Below are positions 1-12,216 of a stretch of 64,000 nt of DNA, in pieces (positions within the stretch are counted from its first letter, which is position 1; each line of letters opens with the position of its first letter). This DNA comes from Viscum album (lineage: Eukaryota; Streptophyta; Magnoliopsida; Santalales; Viscaceae). Where the stretch lies: assembly GCA_963277665.1 (NCBI GenBank), contig OY728152.1, positions 1,189,422,357 to 1,189,486,356 of the forward strand, written 5' to 3'. Made by a program: the position numbers and the translations under genes. A model generated the notes under the pieces. The model was not told the DNA's origin, made no database searches, and worked only from the letters and a program-made list of their open reading frames with translations.

Positions 1-1000
1 ACCCAATGGTAGGAACATATGGTTTGTGAATAGGACTAATTTAATAAATCTATTATATGATGACATGAGAAAAAGGAGAGACCGTTCGGAGGTGTGCAAA
101 GCTGATGACTATTTCATCCCTATTTGGATCTTCCAAAGTGGAAGATGGATTCTCCAATGCATCTACTTGGGAATTTTATTATCATGGAACATTACTCAAT
201 GTTGGTTCTGATGAGAAATCTTCAATTAACCCTTGAACATAGACAATAAGGGGTATTAGATCTTCTTTTTTATGAAATTATCTTTATTGGTCTATTAGAT
301 TACCGACTCCATATCACCTTTCACCTCTGGGCGGTCCACTGGTATTTGGAGAACCAGTTCTAGGTCTATAATGGGGGCCTAATATTCTTCCTTACTGTTA
401 ATACATCTTTATGACAATAGGAAGGGTTAAAGAAAAACTAAATTTGTTAGAGTTATGAGTATGAATCCCGACCTAACTCTGTTGAGTTTGGGGTCTTCCA
501 TTTTCTTCCCCATTGGGCTCCTGGATGCACTATAGAAATAAATTTAAAACATATGGGGGAATCTTGAATAGAAAATAACTCTTCATTAGTAAATTTAGTA
601 TCTAATGACTTTGTTTTTGTAGATGTGTGTTCTGCAAGAAAATCAACCAAGGCCTAGCATTTCACTATTTTCTAAGGCACAAACTGTATATCAAACTATT
701 TCTAGATAACTTCCCACAATAACAAATGTACTCTCAACATATGATATATGATGATATATTTAAGAAGATTATTATGAGAGACCAAATGGACCTCATGGTG
801 CTACAAGTAGTGCCTCATCTTCTTAACTACAAATATTAACACAAGACATATCTTCTTGATATCCAAATAATGACTCTCATCATCGAGCATGGTTCAACTG
901 AGATAATAAAGGATGTTTCCATTACATGGGTCATTCTTTTTTGTAAGTAAATTTTCTAGTGATTGCTCTAATTTTTTGACATATAGAATGAGAAGATTTC
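1..1000 (-). pseudogene. RNase H region of Tat-type Ty3/gypsy pol
   Basis: Minus-strand reading downstream of the RT gives KKMRHYL (the tether segment before RNase H), then FDIQFVPQK-like text and VDFLAEHTSTKTK at about 650 to 610, which matches the conserved 'ALADFLAEH' junction of plant Tat-group elements. The following residues (FISIVHPGAQWGRKWKTPN, about 545 to 490) sit where a second RNase H domain begins in this group. That second domain is too decayed between 1 and 450 to follow. Stops interrupt the frame. The feature is cut by the window start. Confidence 0.7.
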
Positions 1001-1950
1001 CCTTGACGTGTTTCATTTGCACTGGAGAGCTCAATACATACTTCAGGAGGTTATAAAATGATTATTAATAGTCACTACTCCATTTATATGTGACCCCATT
1101 CTTCATCAACTTATTAAAGGGAAAACACTTGCTTGAGAGGTTGGATATAAATTGATGGATGTATTCTATGTTTCTTTAAAGACTTATAAACTCTTTGAGG
1201 TTTCGAGGGGGTGACGTGCTAAGGATTGACATTGTCTATTTAGGGTAGACATTCATGTTGTGATGTAAAATAGAAAATTCGAGAAACTTTATCGATGTTA
1301 ACTTGAAGGCATGTTTCAAGGAATTCATCTTCAGGATATAATGTCGAAGTTTTTTGAATATGTTCTCAAGATCATCTAGGTGGTCAGAACGTTTTCAATA
1401 TTTAATGAAAAGATCATCAATGTAGCATTTGAAAAAATTTCCTAGTAAGGGTTTAAAGATGTGATACATGGCATGTTGGTATGTCGTACCAACATTCATC
1501 AATCCAAAGGGAATTACTTGATATCAAAATACTCTCTGGGGGGCTCTGAAGGTGGTGGATTCCTCAACTTTTGGTTCCATTTAAATTTGTTTGTACCCTA
1601 AATAGATATCTATCATGGAGAGGTATTGATAACCATCCATTGTATCAATCATTAGTTTCGTGGTTTCTATTTGGAAATCATATTTTAGATAGTGTTGGAT
1701 GCAATCTCTAAAGTTGATGTAGACCTTTATTTTCTCATATTGTATTCTTTACTTGGATGATTTTAGCCATCCATTTTAGATATTGAGCTTCCCAGATAAA
1801 TTCAGACTTGATAAGCTTGACCACTTCAGCCTAAATTTTAAAGTCATGAATCAGGTGTATCCTTCTAACTGCCTCTTTATATCCCCGATAGACTTTAGTA
1901 AAGCCCAAGTGGAGATTGGACACCTCAGGATCAAGGCCTATAATTTCTAT
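1000..1950 (-). pseudogene. Reverse transcriptase of Tat-type Ty3/gypsy pol
   Basis: Minus-strand frames give, in order, AEVVKLIKSEFIWEAQYLKW (about 1,830-1,770), MIDTMDGYQYLSMIDIYLGY (about 1,645-1,590), IPFGLMNVGTTYQHAMYHIF (about 1,515-1,455), the catalytic YIDD at 1,413-1,424, HLDDLENIFKKLRHY, and LSTSPPRNLKE near 1,210. These are the successive RT blocks of plant Ty3/gypsy elements in the right order and spacing. YIDD itself is intact. Several stops fall on expected Gln or Lys positions, for example PK*T where PKQT is usual, which suits C-to-T decay. The enzyme would copy the element RNA into cDNA; this copy cannot be active. Confidence 0.88.
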
Positions 1951-3039
1951 GTAATTAGAGGTGAGAAGGTATAGATACTTTTTAGGAAGGAGGTATATAC
2001 CTCTTGTTCTTATAAATTCATGGCCACAGTGATCAAATTCAATCATGGATATTTTGTTGTATGTATATTTATTTCAATAAATTCAACAACGGTGGTAGAG
2101 ACACCTTCCTAAAATGCTGGACTGGTATTCATGATGTCTTCCTCCACTTCCTCATCCCCTTAACTGAAAATTAATTTTTTTATTATCAAAACACTTTTAA
2201 GGAGAAAGTGAGAAACCAAAAAGTTCTGCATTATAAGAAAACAGACAAATAGAATCTGCCTCACCTCAGCAACAACAACGTTTCAACAAACCTTCACCAA
2301 TTCATGACCGTTCGGAAAGCTATCCCATGCAAGGATGCATGGTCATGGAACTGATGGAAAATCCATACCCTCTCAGACCCACAATCCAAATGACGTGAAT
2401 AGGTGAAGGCTTCTTTATCTGATCCCCATCTGAAGCAGAACCAAAAAAAAGTAAAAAAATCAAACTTAACTCCAAAAAACACAAAGGAAAACCACCATTA
2501 AGCCATCCAATATAAGCAACAACCTCCATTAGTTAACCAATGTCTTGGAAATGAAATTTTATCTAACTAGAATCTATGTCTCTAAATAATTTACATGCGA
2601 TAGATTGAACCTGGATGTTAGAGCCCAAGGAGTTGACAATATTTAGAAATGCGGAGGAAAAATCAACTACTTCTATCTTGATTAATGTGGTGGAGATTTT
2701 TATAAACTCATGGGGTGTAATAAGGTAATTCTCACTCATTTTTTCATCACTATTTGGAGAGTCCATGACTTCTCTCGTGACTTTGAGTTTAGTTGTCATG
2801 AATGATAACATCGAAGTTGCAAAACATGTACTTAAACTTGGTCTCATTCCTTAAATCAATTTATGGGTAGAACATACTCTACATAGAGTTGCTTAAATGG
2901 ATTATCAGAGATTATCTCCATACCATTAGGTGCATTGATTCAAGCAACATTACTGATCAGGGGATGTTTCCCATTCCTCAGATAGAATCCATCATCAATG
3001 TATTGTGATTATATGATTTAAATGGGGCTTTGTCACTAT
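1951..3039 (-). other. Linker between protease and RT, decayed
   Basis: This stretch separates the protease and RT blocks of the Tat-type element. Short minus-strand open frames exist (2,563-2,847 and 2,294-2,529), but none shows a recognisable motif. In intact relatives a linker of this size is normal. I see no independent gene. Confidence 0.5.
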
Positions 3040-3420
3040 GAAATGTCCCAATTAGAACATTAAAGAAATATTTGAGGCATTGGTGGTATGGTAAGGGAAT
3101 AGCCACATGTTGATGTAACTAAGGCCTTCCTAGCATAACATTGAATGTTATATATTACTATAAAACTAGGAACTCTAAGTTATATATGATATCCCCAAAC
3201 TGATTCCTAATCTTTATCTCATCATAAGGTATATTCTCACTCTTATCATAAAATCGTTGCATTATAGAGTAGTGGGACAAGTGTGACTCATTGTAACCAA
3301 GATGAAGAAGCGTTTGGACTGCAATGAGGTTGAAACCTAATCCATTATCAATGATGACTTGTTATATATCAATGTCATTAATCATGCCAGACACATTCAA
3401 ATTTTTGATATGTCCTTGTA
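3040..3420 (-). pseudogene. Aspartic protease of Tat-type Ty3/gypsy pol
   Basis: The minus strand reads VIIDNGLGFNLIAVQTLLHL (about 3,355-3,300) and later FNVMLGRP*LHQHVAIPLPY (about 3,150-3,090). These match the retropepsin flap region of plant Tat-group elements, where D-S/N-G is followed by a hydrophobic helix and, after about 70 residues, by a LLGRPWIH-type block. The active-site triplet is DNG, common in this lineage. The stop in GRP*LH replaces the conserved Trp, and further stops follow LEFLVL. The protease would cut the Gag-Pol polyprotein. Confidence 0.8.
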
Positions 3421-4389
3421 TAATGGTGTCTTTGTCCTATTCAATAAAAGAGATAGTCATGTGGCATTTTGTAAGATTTTTCTCTACATATTACACTTCA
3501 GTATAAAAAACTTCATCCTCAAATTCTTGAGGCCTTGACACAACCACTATGAGTTCTTATCGAAGGTATTTAGATAGGCTCAATGCATCCAAGATTGACA
3601 ACTTGGATGGCACTAGGGCTAACTCCTTTAAAATTTCAGACTTCTAGTCCAATGTTCTGCACATACTAGCATGAGGATTCTCTTTTCAAGGAACTTTAGG
3701 AACAAAATTTATTTATGTAGGTAATTCATCTATTGGAATTGGAGTTTAAGTTACTTCTTTCTATGGTGGATTAGGTAAACTTGGTCTACCTGTGCACCGA
3801 GCTTGATTAGGTGGTGGCACCTCTTCTAGACAATCTTCCAAATCAATGGATTCAGGTAATACTTTGGATTGTGTGGGATAACTTTCTTACTCCTTTTGAG
3901 GTCACTAGAGGGATATCCAATGATATTTTTCTATATATACAGTTCAACCAGGGTCATGACCAGAGTATTGACTTCTGTTGTGACTACATCTTCCCCTGTA
4001 TCCTCAGCTCTGGTGACCTCTTCCCCTAATTCCCCAATCGTACATAGGGAATTAAGGTTCATAGTCACACTTATATTCCAAGAAGGGATCCACTAAGTGG
4101 ATAACAATAATATAACTAAAGATCAACTCCTTATCTTATGAGGACTCTGTTTGGTTGGTTGGCTCTTATGGTACCATTTATCGGGGTGGTGCCCGTGTTT
4201 TTGGGACAAAAGTCATTAATCCCAATAGGATTAATGACAACATTAACCATGGTATATGTTCATATTCTTGTGTCTATTTATTATTCCTCTATACATTTTT
4301 TTTATAATACTATCCTTTGGAGGACTAAGCTACAGATAGAGTTGGATGTGACATAGAGAAAGTTGGCATGGGCATAGTCGGTCATTTCA
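3421..4389 (-). other. Gag C-terminal / gag-protease linker, decayed
   Basis: Between the capsid-like block and the protease no zinc-knuckle (CCHC) can be made out. The open frames on the plus strand here (3,811-4,096, 4,138-4,356) are short and carry no family motif; I treat them as chance frames opposite decayed gag-pol. Confidence 0.45.
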
Positions 4390-5130
4390 ACTATGCTTAG
4401 AGGATAACATGGGTCTTATTGATAGTCTTTATAGCCATCAAGTCACTGAAATTATACTTATCCTTGATTTTAACTTTATAACAATTACATTCCTCCTCCA
4501 GATCTGTGGAAAGGTCCAGATAGCCTCTTGTCTATTTCATAGGGATGAGTGTTGTGTGAAACTCATCATAAAGGTTCTCTATACAGATGGACAGAAAATA
4601 TTCTTAGGGAAGCTATGAGCCTAAAGAGAAGGTAAATCCCTTCCACCGATTGATGAATTCAGAGACACTCTCATTATAACATTTTTTCAGTTTGAGAGTT
4701 TGAGGGTTGTTGTTTTCTGTAGTATCAATCTGAATTGAAAGTGAAACATTTAGAAAATATATTCCCACCCTATAATTGACTGATCTAGCAAACTATTTTA
4801 CCACACAAAGGATAGTCCTTGTAATGATATCACAAATCACCTAAGTTCCACTGCCACTTGTTGTTTAGGTGTCCCCATCATGGGGACACAGTGAGATAAG
4901 AAATGTGTCAAATGTTTTTCTGGGTCCCCTAAGCCATTGAAAATTGGAAATGTAGGGTTCCCAAAGTCTGGAAGGGGAAGATTCGGATCTACCCATTCAA
5001 GGTAAGGCTTCTTTTTCGGTTGTACTAGTACATTCCATTCCTCTATGGATTTCAATATCATTTTTAGTGACTTAATAATATTCATGAGGCCTTGAGAATG
5101 TTTGGTTGGGAGCTTGAACAGGGGTATCAC
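4390..5130 (-). pseudogene. Gag capsid region of Tat-type Ty3/gypsy
   Basis: The longest intact piece is a 97-codon minus-strand frame (5,130-4,837) with PTFPIFNGLGDPEKHLTHF, the start of the plant retrotransposon Gag domain (hydrophobic residue, F-G-DP--HL--F). About 170 bp further on, in another frame, NESVSEFINRWKGFTFS (around 4,690-4,640) gives the second conserved Gag block ('ES--EF--RW'). Gag would form the virus-like particle. The frame is broken by stops and at least one frameshift between the two blocks. The true gag start is not seen. Confidence 0.82.
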
Positions 5131-5250
5131 TAGGTAAAGCTAATTATGGTGGCCCTACTATTATCTTTCAGGGGTAAACTATAGGTTCAGGACCATAAAG
5201 ATGCATCTATCCTTGTTATGGTTGTGTAAAAAATAGAGGTAACTCTTGAT

Positions 5251-8200
5251 CTACTGATTTGGTATTCAATAATATTAGTTGTTGGTAGCCAACATTGAGC
5301 GGGTGTTCTGGATCCATTTTGTTTATTTCAAAAAACAATTTTTTGGGGTATACTAGTTGGGAGTTTGAGTTGAGGGACTATTTGGATAACATATCTTGGA
5401 GTAACATTTCCTCAGAGTAGTTATTCATTGAGTCTTATTTCTATTTGGATAACATATCTTGGAGGAACATTTCCTCAGAGTAGTTCTTCATTGAGTCTTA
5501 TTAATTCCTTTATCACCTCCTCTTACAGATAAAATATTTCCCTAAGTGTAAGGAATCCAACCTTTTCAAGGATTAGGTGAGGCACAACCCTACCAATTCC
5601 ATTTTCTTTATTGGGTTCTATTTTAGGAGGTAATGGTGCAGTGATTGAGGGAATTCCCAAATTTAAGGAAAGACTCTATTGTTGGGTATGCACACCTCCT
5701 TCAATCATTTTGGTGTGTATAGAATTATGAATCGAAACTTCCTCCCCCACCTCATCTATGTTGGCCTCAAGTTATGGGGATATTCCTGATCCATCCCAAA
5801 AACTCTTCAAGTTCTATTTTCTGGCCTCATAGATTTTGTTTTTAAATCCCCTAGACCAACAGGATGGGGTTTCTCTTGGATTGACATGGATACTACTATT
5901 GTGGCTTTCTTATTGATTTTATGGAGTTGTGTTCAAACATTGGTTGGGTGCATCATTCTATTTTCACCTAAATACCCTACTTTTTAAAACATTTGTGTTA
6001 TCTCCAACATTTTCATTATTTTATGATTAACTTCCCTTAAGAAGGAATCCAATTTTTTATTTTCAAATGCCTGATGTAAAAAAAATAATGGATTTCTCTC
6101 TTCTGTCTAGACGTTAGTGAGAGTGGATCAGGGCCTTTATTTCTTGATCATATAATTAGTTACAAATATATTCCATTTTTTGAAGTCGTCATGAAGCTAT
6201 GAAATTGTACGATACTATCTTTGGAAGGATTTTATGATTAGGGAGCACGGTGAAATATAGTGCTTTGTGGTCACCCCATCCCCTGGTATGAACATTGGAT
6301 AGTTTATCTGTGATCATCTAACATAATTCTTCTATAACATTGAGGCATGTGTGCTGAAGGGATCCTTATTATTTCCCCAATTTTGGATTTCATGTATCTA
6401 GGAGTGATACTAAATCAATTTTATGGTGTGCGCATTCTATTTCCTAAATGATACTTTTATACTCATCATAAGGTAATACCCTTTCTTTCAAGTGATGAAG
6501 AGTGCTCCATATATTGTGGCATATTTCTTGCACACAATCTTCTAAAAATGAATTTTTAATGCTGAACTGAGAAGTAGTTAAGGCCATAACATAAATGGTA
6601 TGTCATATTTATCCAAATTTCTTCTCATGTTCAATATATCTTCTTAGTCTTTCCCAAGAGGTTCCTCAACTTAGTGTAACAAAAGTGGAAAATTTCCTGA
6701 CAATTTATTATAAGTAGTGATATTGGTAGGGACTTCCTCTATTACATTGGAATATAGGCAATCCAAGGGTGGTTTGGAGAGTAACTATCACCTTGGGTTT
6801 CCTTTCAACTAAGAATAGAGTTTACTTGTAAATTAAAAGGCATCAAATATGACTAGACTCATTTTCCCAAGTGCCTCGCAATAGGAGGGCATTCTCGTCA
6901 CTACATCTCCGAGGTGGGGAACCTCTCAATGAACTGAAATGATACTATGGAGAAAACATTCATAATGAATTCCATAATGGTGAGGTCTACCATTGTGGCT
7001 CAACATCCAACTACAAGGATAATCCATGCATTATATATCCTAGATAGGGCCATTAGGGTAGACGATAGAAAGGGGGACACCCTCTCATTATTTTATATTC
7101 TAGCCACATAGAGGGATTACATGACTCTCATTAGAAAATGGGATCTTGAGATTGATCATATTAAGAACATGAAGAAATACTTCATGGTAAATCATCTGGA
7201 AAGGACCTTTAGAATTACTGCTACTTTCCATGTGATTTTGTAATGGGGGAGTACGATATTTAGCTTCTATAGATAAATGTATGAGGGCTTCAATAACTCT
7301 AACATTAAGAATATTGGAATCAATATCATCTCTTCAATTTCCAATCATATCTAGTGAGGCTTATTTTTTTAATCCTTATGAGTGACTGGGGCCACCTTCT
7401 AGGGAAAGTGGTTTTCAGGTATGGAATCTTGCTTTCCTATCATTTGTATTGTTGTTATAATTTTATAAAAGGCTTCTCTAGTTTCAGTAGGGGATTGTAC
7501 ATTCCTAGGATTAGCGATTGGACTAGGTTGATTACCTCTAGTCAAAATGGGGGTATGGACCTGATCCATATTTCTATATATCATGCAGTATTTTTTCCAC
7601 ATAACCCTCCTGAATAGAAGAAGATGTGTTTGTATTATTCAAGGTGACATGATGATGAGTCACCCCATTTTTTGGGATGGAATTATGTATCATCCCCTCT
7701 TCAATTTTTTCTATGATATTCTGGAAGGTCTGTAGGATGTGGGAAGGAATTTCCTTCTTCCCCTCACCATGGTTAGGATGTGATTTATAACTTCAGAATC
7801 TAGAATGGGGATATATTCCCACTTTGTAGTAGGATTAGGGGTGTGTGTCATCTCCTATAATCTCTTTCCTTCTAGTGGGTACTGGAAGTACTCATGTGTA
7901 AGAGTATAGGTATGCGTCTTCCCCCTATTCATTTTTGGGAATTTCCATCTGATATCTCCAAATTCTTCCAGAAAAAACTAATGGTAGTCTTGATGAATGT
8001 AGGAAGGTTTATTTTCATCCGTACAATTTTTTTGGTAAACATGTCTTGTGGGCTTCTTCGAACACTTCTAAATGAGGCTGCTAGAAGGAATGAGTGATGT
8101 GGGAATGTGTTTATTCCTATTCATGGATTGCAACCAAATTTGACTAGTGGGATTATTTGGGCAGTCAAGTGTTTGTTCCAACTCATTTTTTGTCATCATA

Positions 8201-9100
8201 TTTCATTATTAGGATTCTCTAGATGATTCCAGATGAGTCTGATATAAGTCTCGATTAGTGCGGGTAGATGTATGTTCCTACATGTTATTTTCAACCAAAT
8301 GTTATCGATGTGAGTTTTGGAGGGGGAATAGGTGTAACCATTCTCCCCATTGAATGGTTTATACCTTTGATGGGTCGTCTTGCATGCTCTGGTCAAGGTG
8401 AACTAGACTGGACTACTGATTACAGCGCCCTCATCATGTTGAGGGTTTACTATCATGTGGTGTTAGTGGTGGTGATTACTAGCGGGAACCCTTTGTAAGT
8501 ACCCATGTGTCTTCTAAGTGAGTTCATTTGTAGCCTCTTAGTCTAACTTACCAATATAATGTATGATTTGATAGTTTCATTCTGAGGATAAGCTCCGAAA
8601 ATGGTTTGAGATGATAATCAATGTCATTTGCTTCTGGACTATCGGTCATCACTGAGTGGGTGACTAGTGGGGATTTACAATTTGAGGGTCATTGTGGAAA
8701 ACATATTGGGATAGGATGGTATAATTCTAATGGTACTCCCAAACCAGTGTGTTTGAGACCCAGAATTGAAGATACTGGGTAGGTGATAGTTTCCTTTTCT
8801 TGGATAAGGATCCATCATGAATGGTAGTCGGGGAATACATTTGTGAGAGTTGGTATGATGCTACATGGGTTGAAGGGGGATTGTTATTTTAAGTGCCTAA
8901 AATATGAGGGACAAACACAAACAAGAAAACCACATCTAAGAAGCATCTCAATAAACTAACACATACATGATTGGTTGTATTGTATGTCCCTCTTTCATTT
9001 TGAGTGTTAAAGGGGCATGAAAGGTGGGTGACACAATCATATTTGTTAAGGATTCACATTGGGTTCTCCATTTTTGGTTTCATCCCTAGATTCCATGTGG
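5251..9100 (-). other. Region upstream of gag: possible extra ORF or leader
   Basis: On the minus strand this lies 5' of gag. Short open frames (7,399-7,602, 8,196-8,396, and about 8,817-8,700 starting MMDPYPRKGNYHL) look like remains of low-complexity, Pro/Asn/Tyr-rich protein, but I recognise no domain. Some Tat-group elements (Ogre) have an additional ORF before gag, so that is one explanation; a long untranslated leader or another inserted element is equally possible. A 63-bp tandem duplication lies near its right-hand (gag-proximal) end. Confidence 0.35.
5378..5503. repeat. 63-bp tandem duplication
   Basis: Two adjacent units (5,378-5,440 and 5,441-5,503) both begin CTATTTGGATAACATATC and differ at only three positions. 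The unit is 21 codons long, so the duplication keeps frame in the minus-strand Gag-like reading (repeat peptide contains GNVPPRYVIQI / GNVTPRYVIQI). Confidence 0.92.
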
Positions 9101-11690
9101 GGTAGGAATGGAATTTTTTGTGTTGGTTGAATAACCTTTACATCAGACACGTGAACCCATATCCCTTTTGGGCAGTCTCCAATGGGTTTTATTCAAGGAA
9201 CCGGAAACACCCAATGGTTCTTATATTCATGATGACTCATGGACCTACTTTCCAATGTAGGTGCTCATTGGGAAACTTGACCAATAATACTTAATAACTC
9301 GTATCGGTCGAGAAGATAGGAGTTCGGCCTCACCAAACCCTTTTGGGGTGAATTTTTTCCTACTTTGGGAATTTCTTATTAATTTAATATATGTCCAAAA
9401 ATCCTTCATTAATTAAAAAGTATAATTAAATCCACCCTTGTATTAAAAACTAATTATTATCATGTGTGCATATTAGAATAATCTGTATGTATTCGTTATT
9501 CTTTATCCATCGAACCATTTTATGAATGGATTATAGATTATTTTTTCATTTTTCATCCTGATATTGGTTTTAAGACACATTGTGGGGAATTATAGAATCT
9601 ATTATCATCTAGGGAGACAGAATTCGTTTTGATGTCAGTATTGGACCCATGACTTAGGTTTCCTATGTATCCTTATGAAAATAATTATAACCCATGTAGT
9701 TCAATGCCACTTAACATGGAAAATAATACCTTTTATGATCGTGTGATAAAGACCAAACTATGTAGTTTAGCATCATGTGGCAAGGATGTCTAGAAAAAAG
9801 GTTTTTAGAAAACATTTATTGTGGTAGTTATATTTAAGTGGCCTAAAACTCATGGAAGGGATGTGGTCTTCCAAGTTGAATAAGATTATACTAGGAATGT
9901 GGCCTAGAGAGAAGAGGGTTTGATTTGGGGTGATTGGGTTTTGACCTCAAGGAAGCTTCCTACATATCCTACATGTAGTTCATTTATGAGGATCCACACC
10001 TATTGAGTCCCTATGAAGGTTTATATCATAGGAAAATTGGCCCTTTAAGATGGTGATAACATGGTTGTGGATTATACCATATAGAAGGATTCAAATTGTT
10101 TGGTTGGGTAATTCACTTGAAAAGATTCACAAGAGGTTAGGTTTTGAAGCTTATACAATATAGAAGGATGACCCTTTTTGATTTGGGATCATACAGATAT
10201 CCTGATCACCACCAACCTCTAGGCTCACATGATTTATACTCAGTGTGAGAAACAAGAGGATGAAGAAGATCTGATAAACCACACAATTTTCTTTTTTAGC
10301 TAGTGGAAGAGGAAAAACCCCAAATGGAGAGTAAAAGAGAGGAGGTTACGACAGATGTTCCCTCCCATCATTGTACCCTGGACTTAAATAGGGAGAAAGT
10401 GAGAGAAATGGATTTTAAGTGCCCATATACCATCTTATTTTGGTAATTGGGATACTCACCTTGGATGATCTATTCAGCCATATCCCATGGGTATAGAGAA
10501 GGAGGAAGGAATGAAATTGGATAGTTCATATAAGAAAGGCTAAGGGACTACTCTAGGAGGGATTCCCTATTCCTGGATCCTGGGGAAGAAAGGAGGATAA
10601 TTCACTACACCTCAATGGGAAAGGGCAACTATGATCCCCTCACACCCTGTTAGAACTAGAGGTCCCCAGTCTTAGAGACGATGAGTTAAGGACATGGATT
10701 TAACACTTGTATCCAAGATCGTGGGATCCCTTGCACCATCCCTAGGGTCGGGTTCCTCGTGACCAAAGTAATGCATGTCCACATGCACCTCGAGGAACCT
10801 ACCCATGATGTAGGACAAGTGAAAAACACATCTGATTGAAGGAATAAATATCCTAATGGGATACATGTCAGTGTGCCTCTTTCCATGGTTTTTTAAGTTC
10901 TGAGGCTTCGATGAAGGTTTCCATTTGGTCCCCCTCAGATAAGGGATCCAAAGGAAAATGTTTCCTATCATTAGTTTCTTGGAAGGGGGCTTAGAAGGTT
11001 CTTGTGCAAGTCCTGGCTTGATGAGAAAGAGGTGCTTCACGTAGGTCCTGGTAGGAGATCTAAGTGCTTTCTGTAAGGGGTAGTAATGCGTGACATAGAG
11101 ACTCCTTGGGAAATGGACAACCTAGGAAACAAAACTTGGGTGAGGCCTTATACTAGGCACTACAGGTCCCCTCTGGTGTCCCTAGAAGGGTCTCACGTAG
11201 GTCTATAATTAGGGAAGGGACCTTCACACTAGTGGTTGTCAACTCAAGGGGGTGTAAGAGATCATCATGCTGGTTTTTTTATTTTCCATTCCCTAGAGGT
11301 ACTTTTATCTACCTATCCGCATTAATTCCCTCTTCACTCAGGTTTTGTAGAGATACCTAAGGGGTTATTGAGGACCCAGAAAAATGGGTTGTGTTACTAG
11401 AGTTTTTTAGGCTTCTTTTGATTTCTTAGTCATGAAAATGAAGATCCATTGGTCCTATTTATTCGAAAATAGGGAAAACTAGAAGAAGGGGATTGTCTTT
11501 GAAAGTTAAAAGTGTAGGTGCTTGGCATAGGTACCCCACGTAAGGGTGGCCATACTTTTATTTCCACACAGGTGGGCAGCTCAATCCTTCTAATGTGCAG
11601 GGGTGTGCACATAGGCTAGCTTAGAAAAGTTTATTTGATTATTCTTGGGGATCGTCATCTCTTTAACATGATTGAGTTACTATTTATAAT
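9101..11690 (-). other. Unassigned segment; possible 5' LTR of the Tat-type element
   Basis: The segment lies where the 5' LTR would be expected for the minus-strand Tat element, and it ends where E1 LTR-like sequence starts (about 11,690). It is less AT-rich than the DNA to its right. The largest open frame (11,040-10,672, minus, 122 codons) shows no known motif. A minus-strand start TGTCACATGTGGG near 11,709 could be an LTR end, but no matching second LTR is in the window, so this remains a guess. Confidence 0.3.
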
Positions 11691-12203
11691 CTTTTCCCAC
11701 ATGTGACAAAATGGAGTTTCAAAAAACATGTACATTTGAATAATGAATTTTTTTTTCAAATAAATTTCCAAAAAAGTATTAAAAATTAATTTTAAATTAT
11801 GTTTTCAAAGCATGACTAACCCTCCTTTTGGAAAAATATAGTATTTCAAAAAACTTATCTTCTTCTTTTAAATGACATTTATTTTACTTCAAATCAATAT
11901 ATAACCTTTGAATTTATTTTATATCATAAAATTTTCATAATTTAGTTGGTTCTATTCATACTCTCTAACATACTAGCTAGGTTATAATGGTCATGTTTAA
12001 CTAATAAATATATTTTAATAGATTATTGCATTTCATTTAAACCAGGAATTGGGTGAATCACCACCTATAAATGAGATTGAATTTATTTAAAAATAAATAT
12101 ATTGTTAAGTCTTGGAGAGTTTCATTCTCTTATAATCTTGATATTTTATGTAATATATTCTATTAAACTTGATGTTCCTCTTTTAGAATATTGAGTCATT
12201 ATA
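11691..12203 (-). repeat. E1 3' LTR, truncated (U3 end only)
   Basis: About 0.5 kb is similar to 19,350-19,870, the U3 end of the other E1 LTR: shared blocks include the run ending in 'cattcatactctc' and 'ataaatatattttaatag'. The LTR edge is placed at about 12,203, just before a pyrimidine-rich tract. The remaining 3.6 kb expected for this LTR is absent. Confidence 0.7.
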
Positions 12204-12216
12204 TTATATCCCCTTA
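12204..12216 (-). promoter_or_regulatory. E1 polypurine tract (decayed)
   Basis: The plus strand reads TTATATCCCCTTA next to the LTR edge; the minus strand is TAAGGGGATATAA. It aligns with the clearer PPT of E2 (TAAAGGGGGGAATA). Plus-strand DNA synthesis would start here. Confidence 0.55.

Larger units (their letters stand above)
1..5250 (-). mobile_element. Tat-type Ty3/gypsy retrotransposon, partial and decayed
   Basis: Read on the minus strand, the segment carries in order gag (about 5,130 to 4,390), aspartic protease (about 3,420 to 3,040), reverse transcriptase (about 1,950 to 1,000) and RNase H (below 1,000), the order of a Ty3/gypsy polyprotein. The RT active-site context FKCYIDDLFIK and the post-RT motif VDFLAEH are typical of the plant Tat group (Ogre/Retand relatives); Athila and chromoviruses read differently here. 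The integrase and 3' LTR would lie left of the window. Every domain has stops and frameshifts, so it is dead. The lineage is inferred from motifs, not from a phylogeny. Confidence 0.85.

Noticed and set aside
10672..11040. 122-codon minus-strand frame
   Set aside because: No motif, no family, and it lies in a probable LTR or leader; a chance frame is more likely than a gene.
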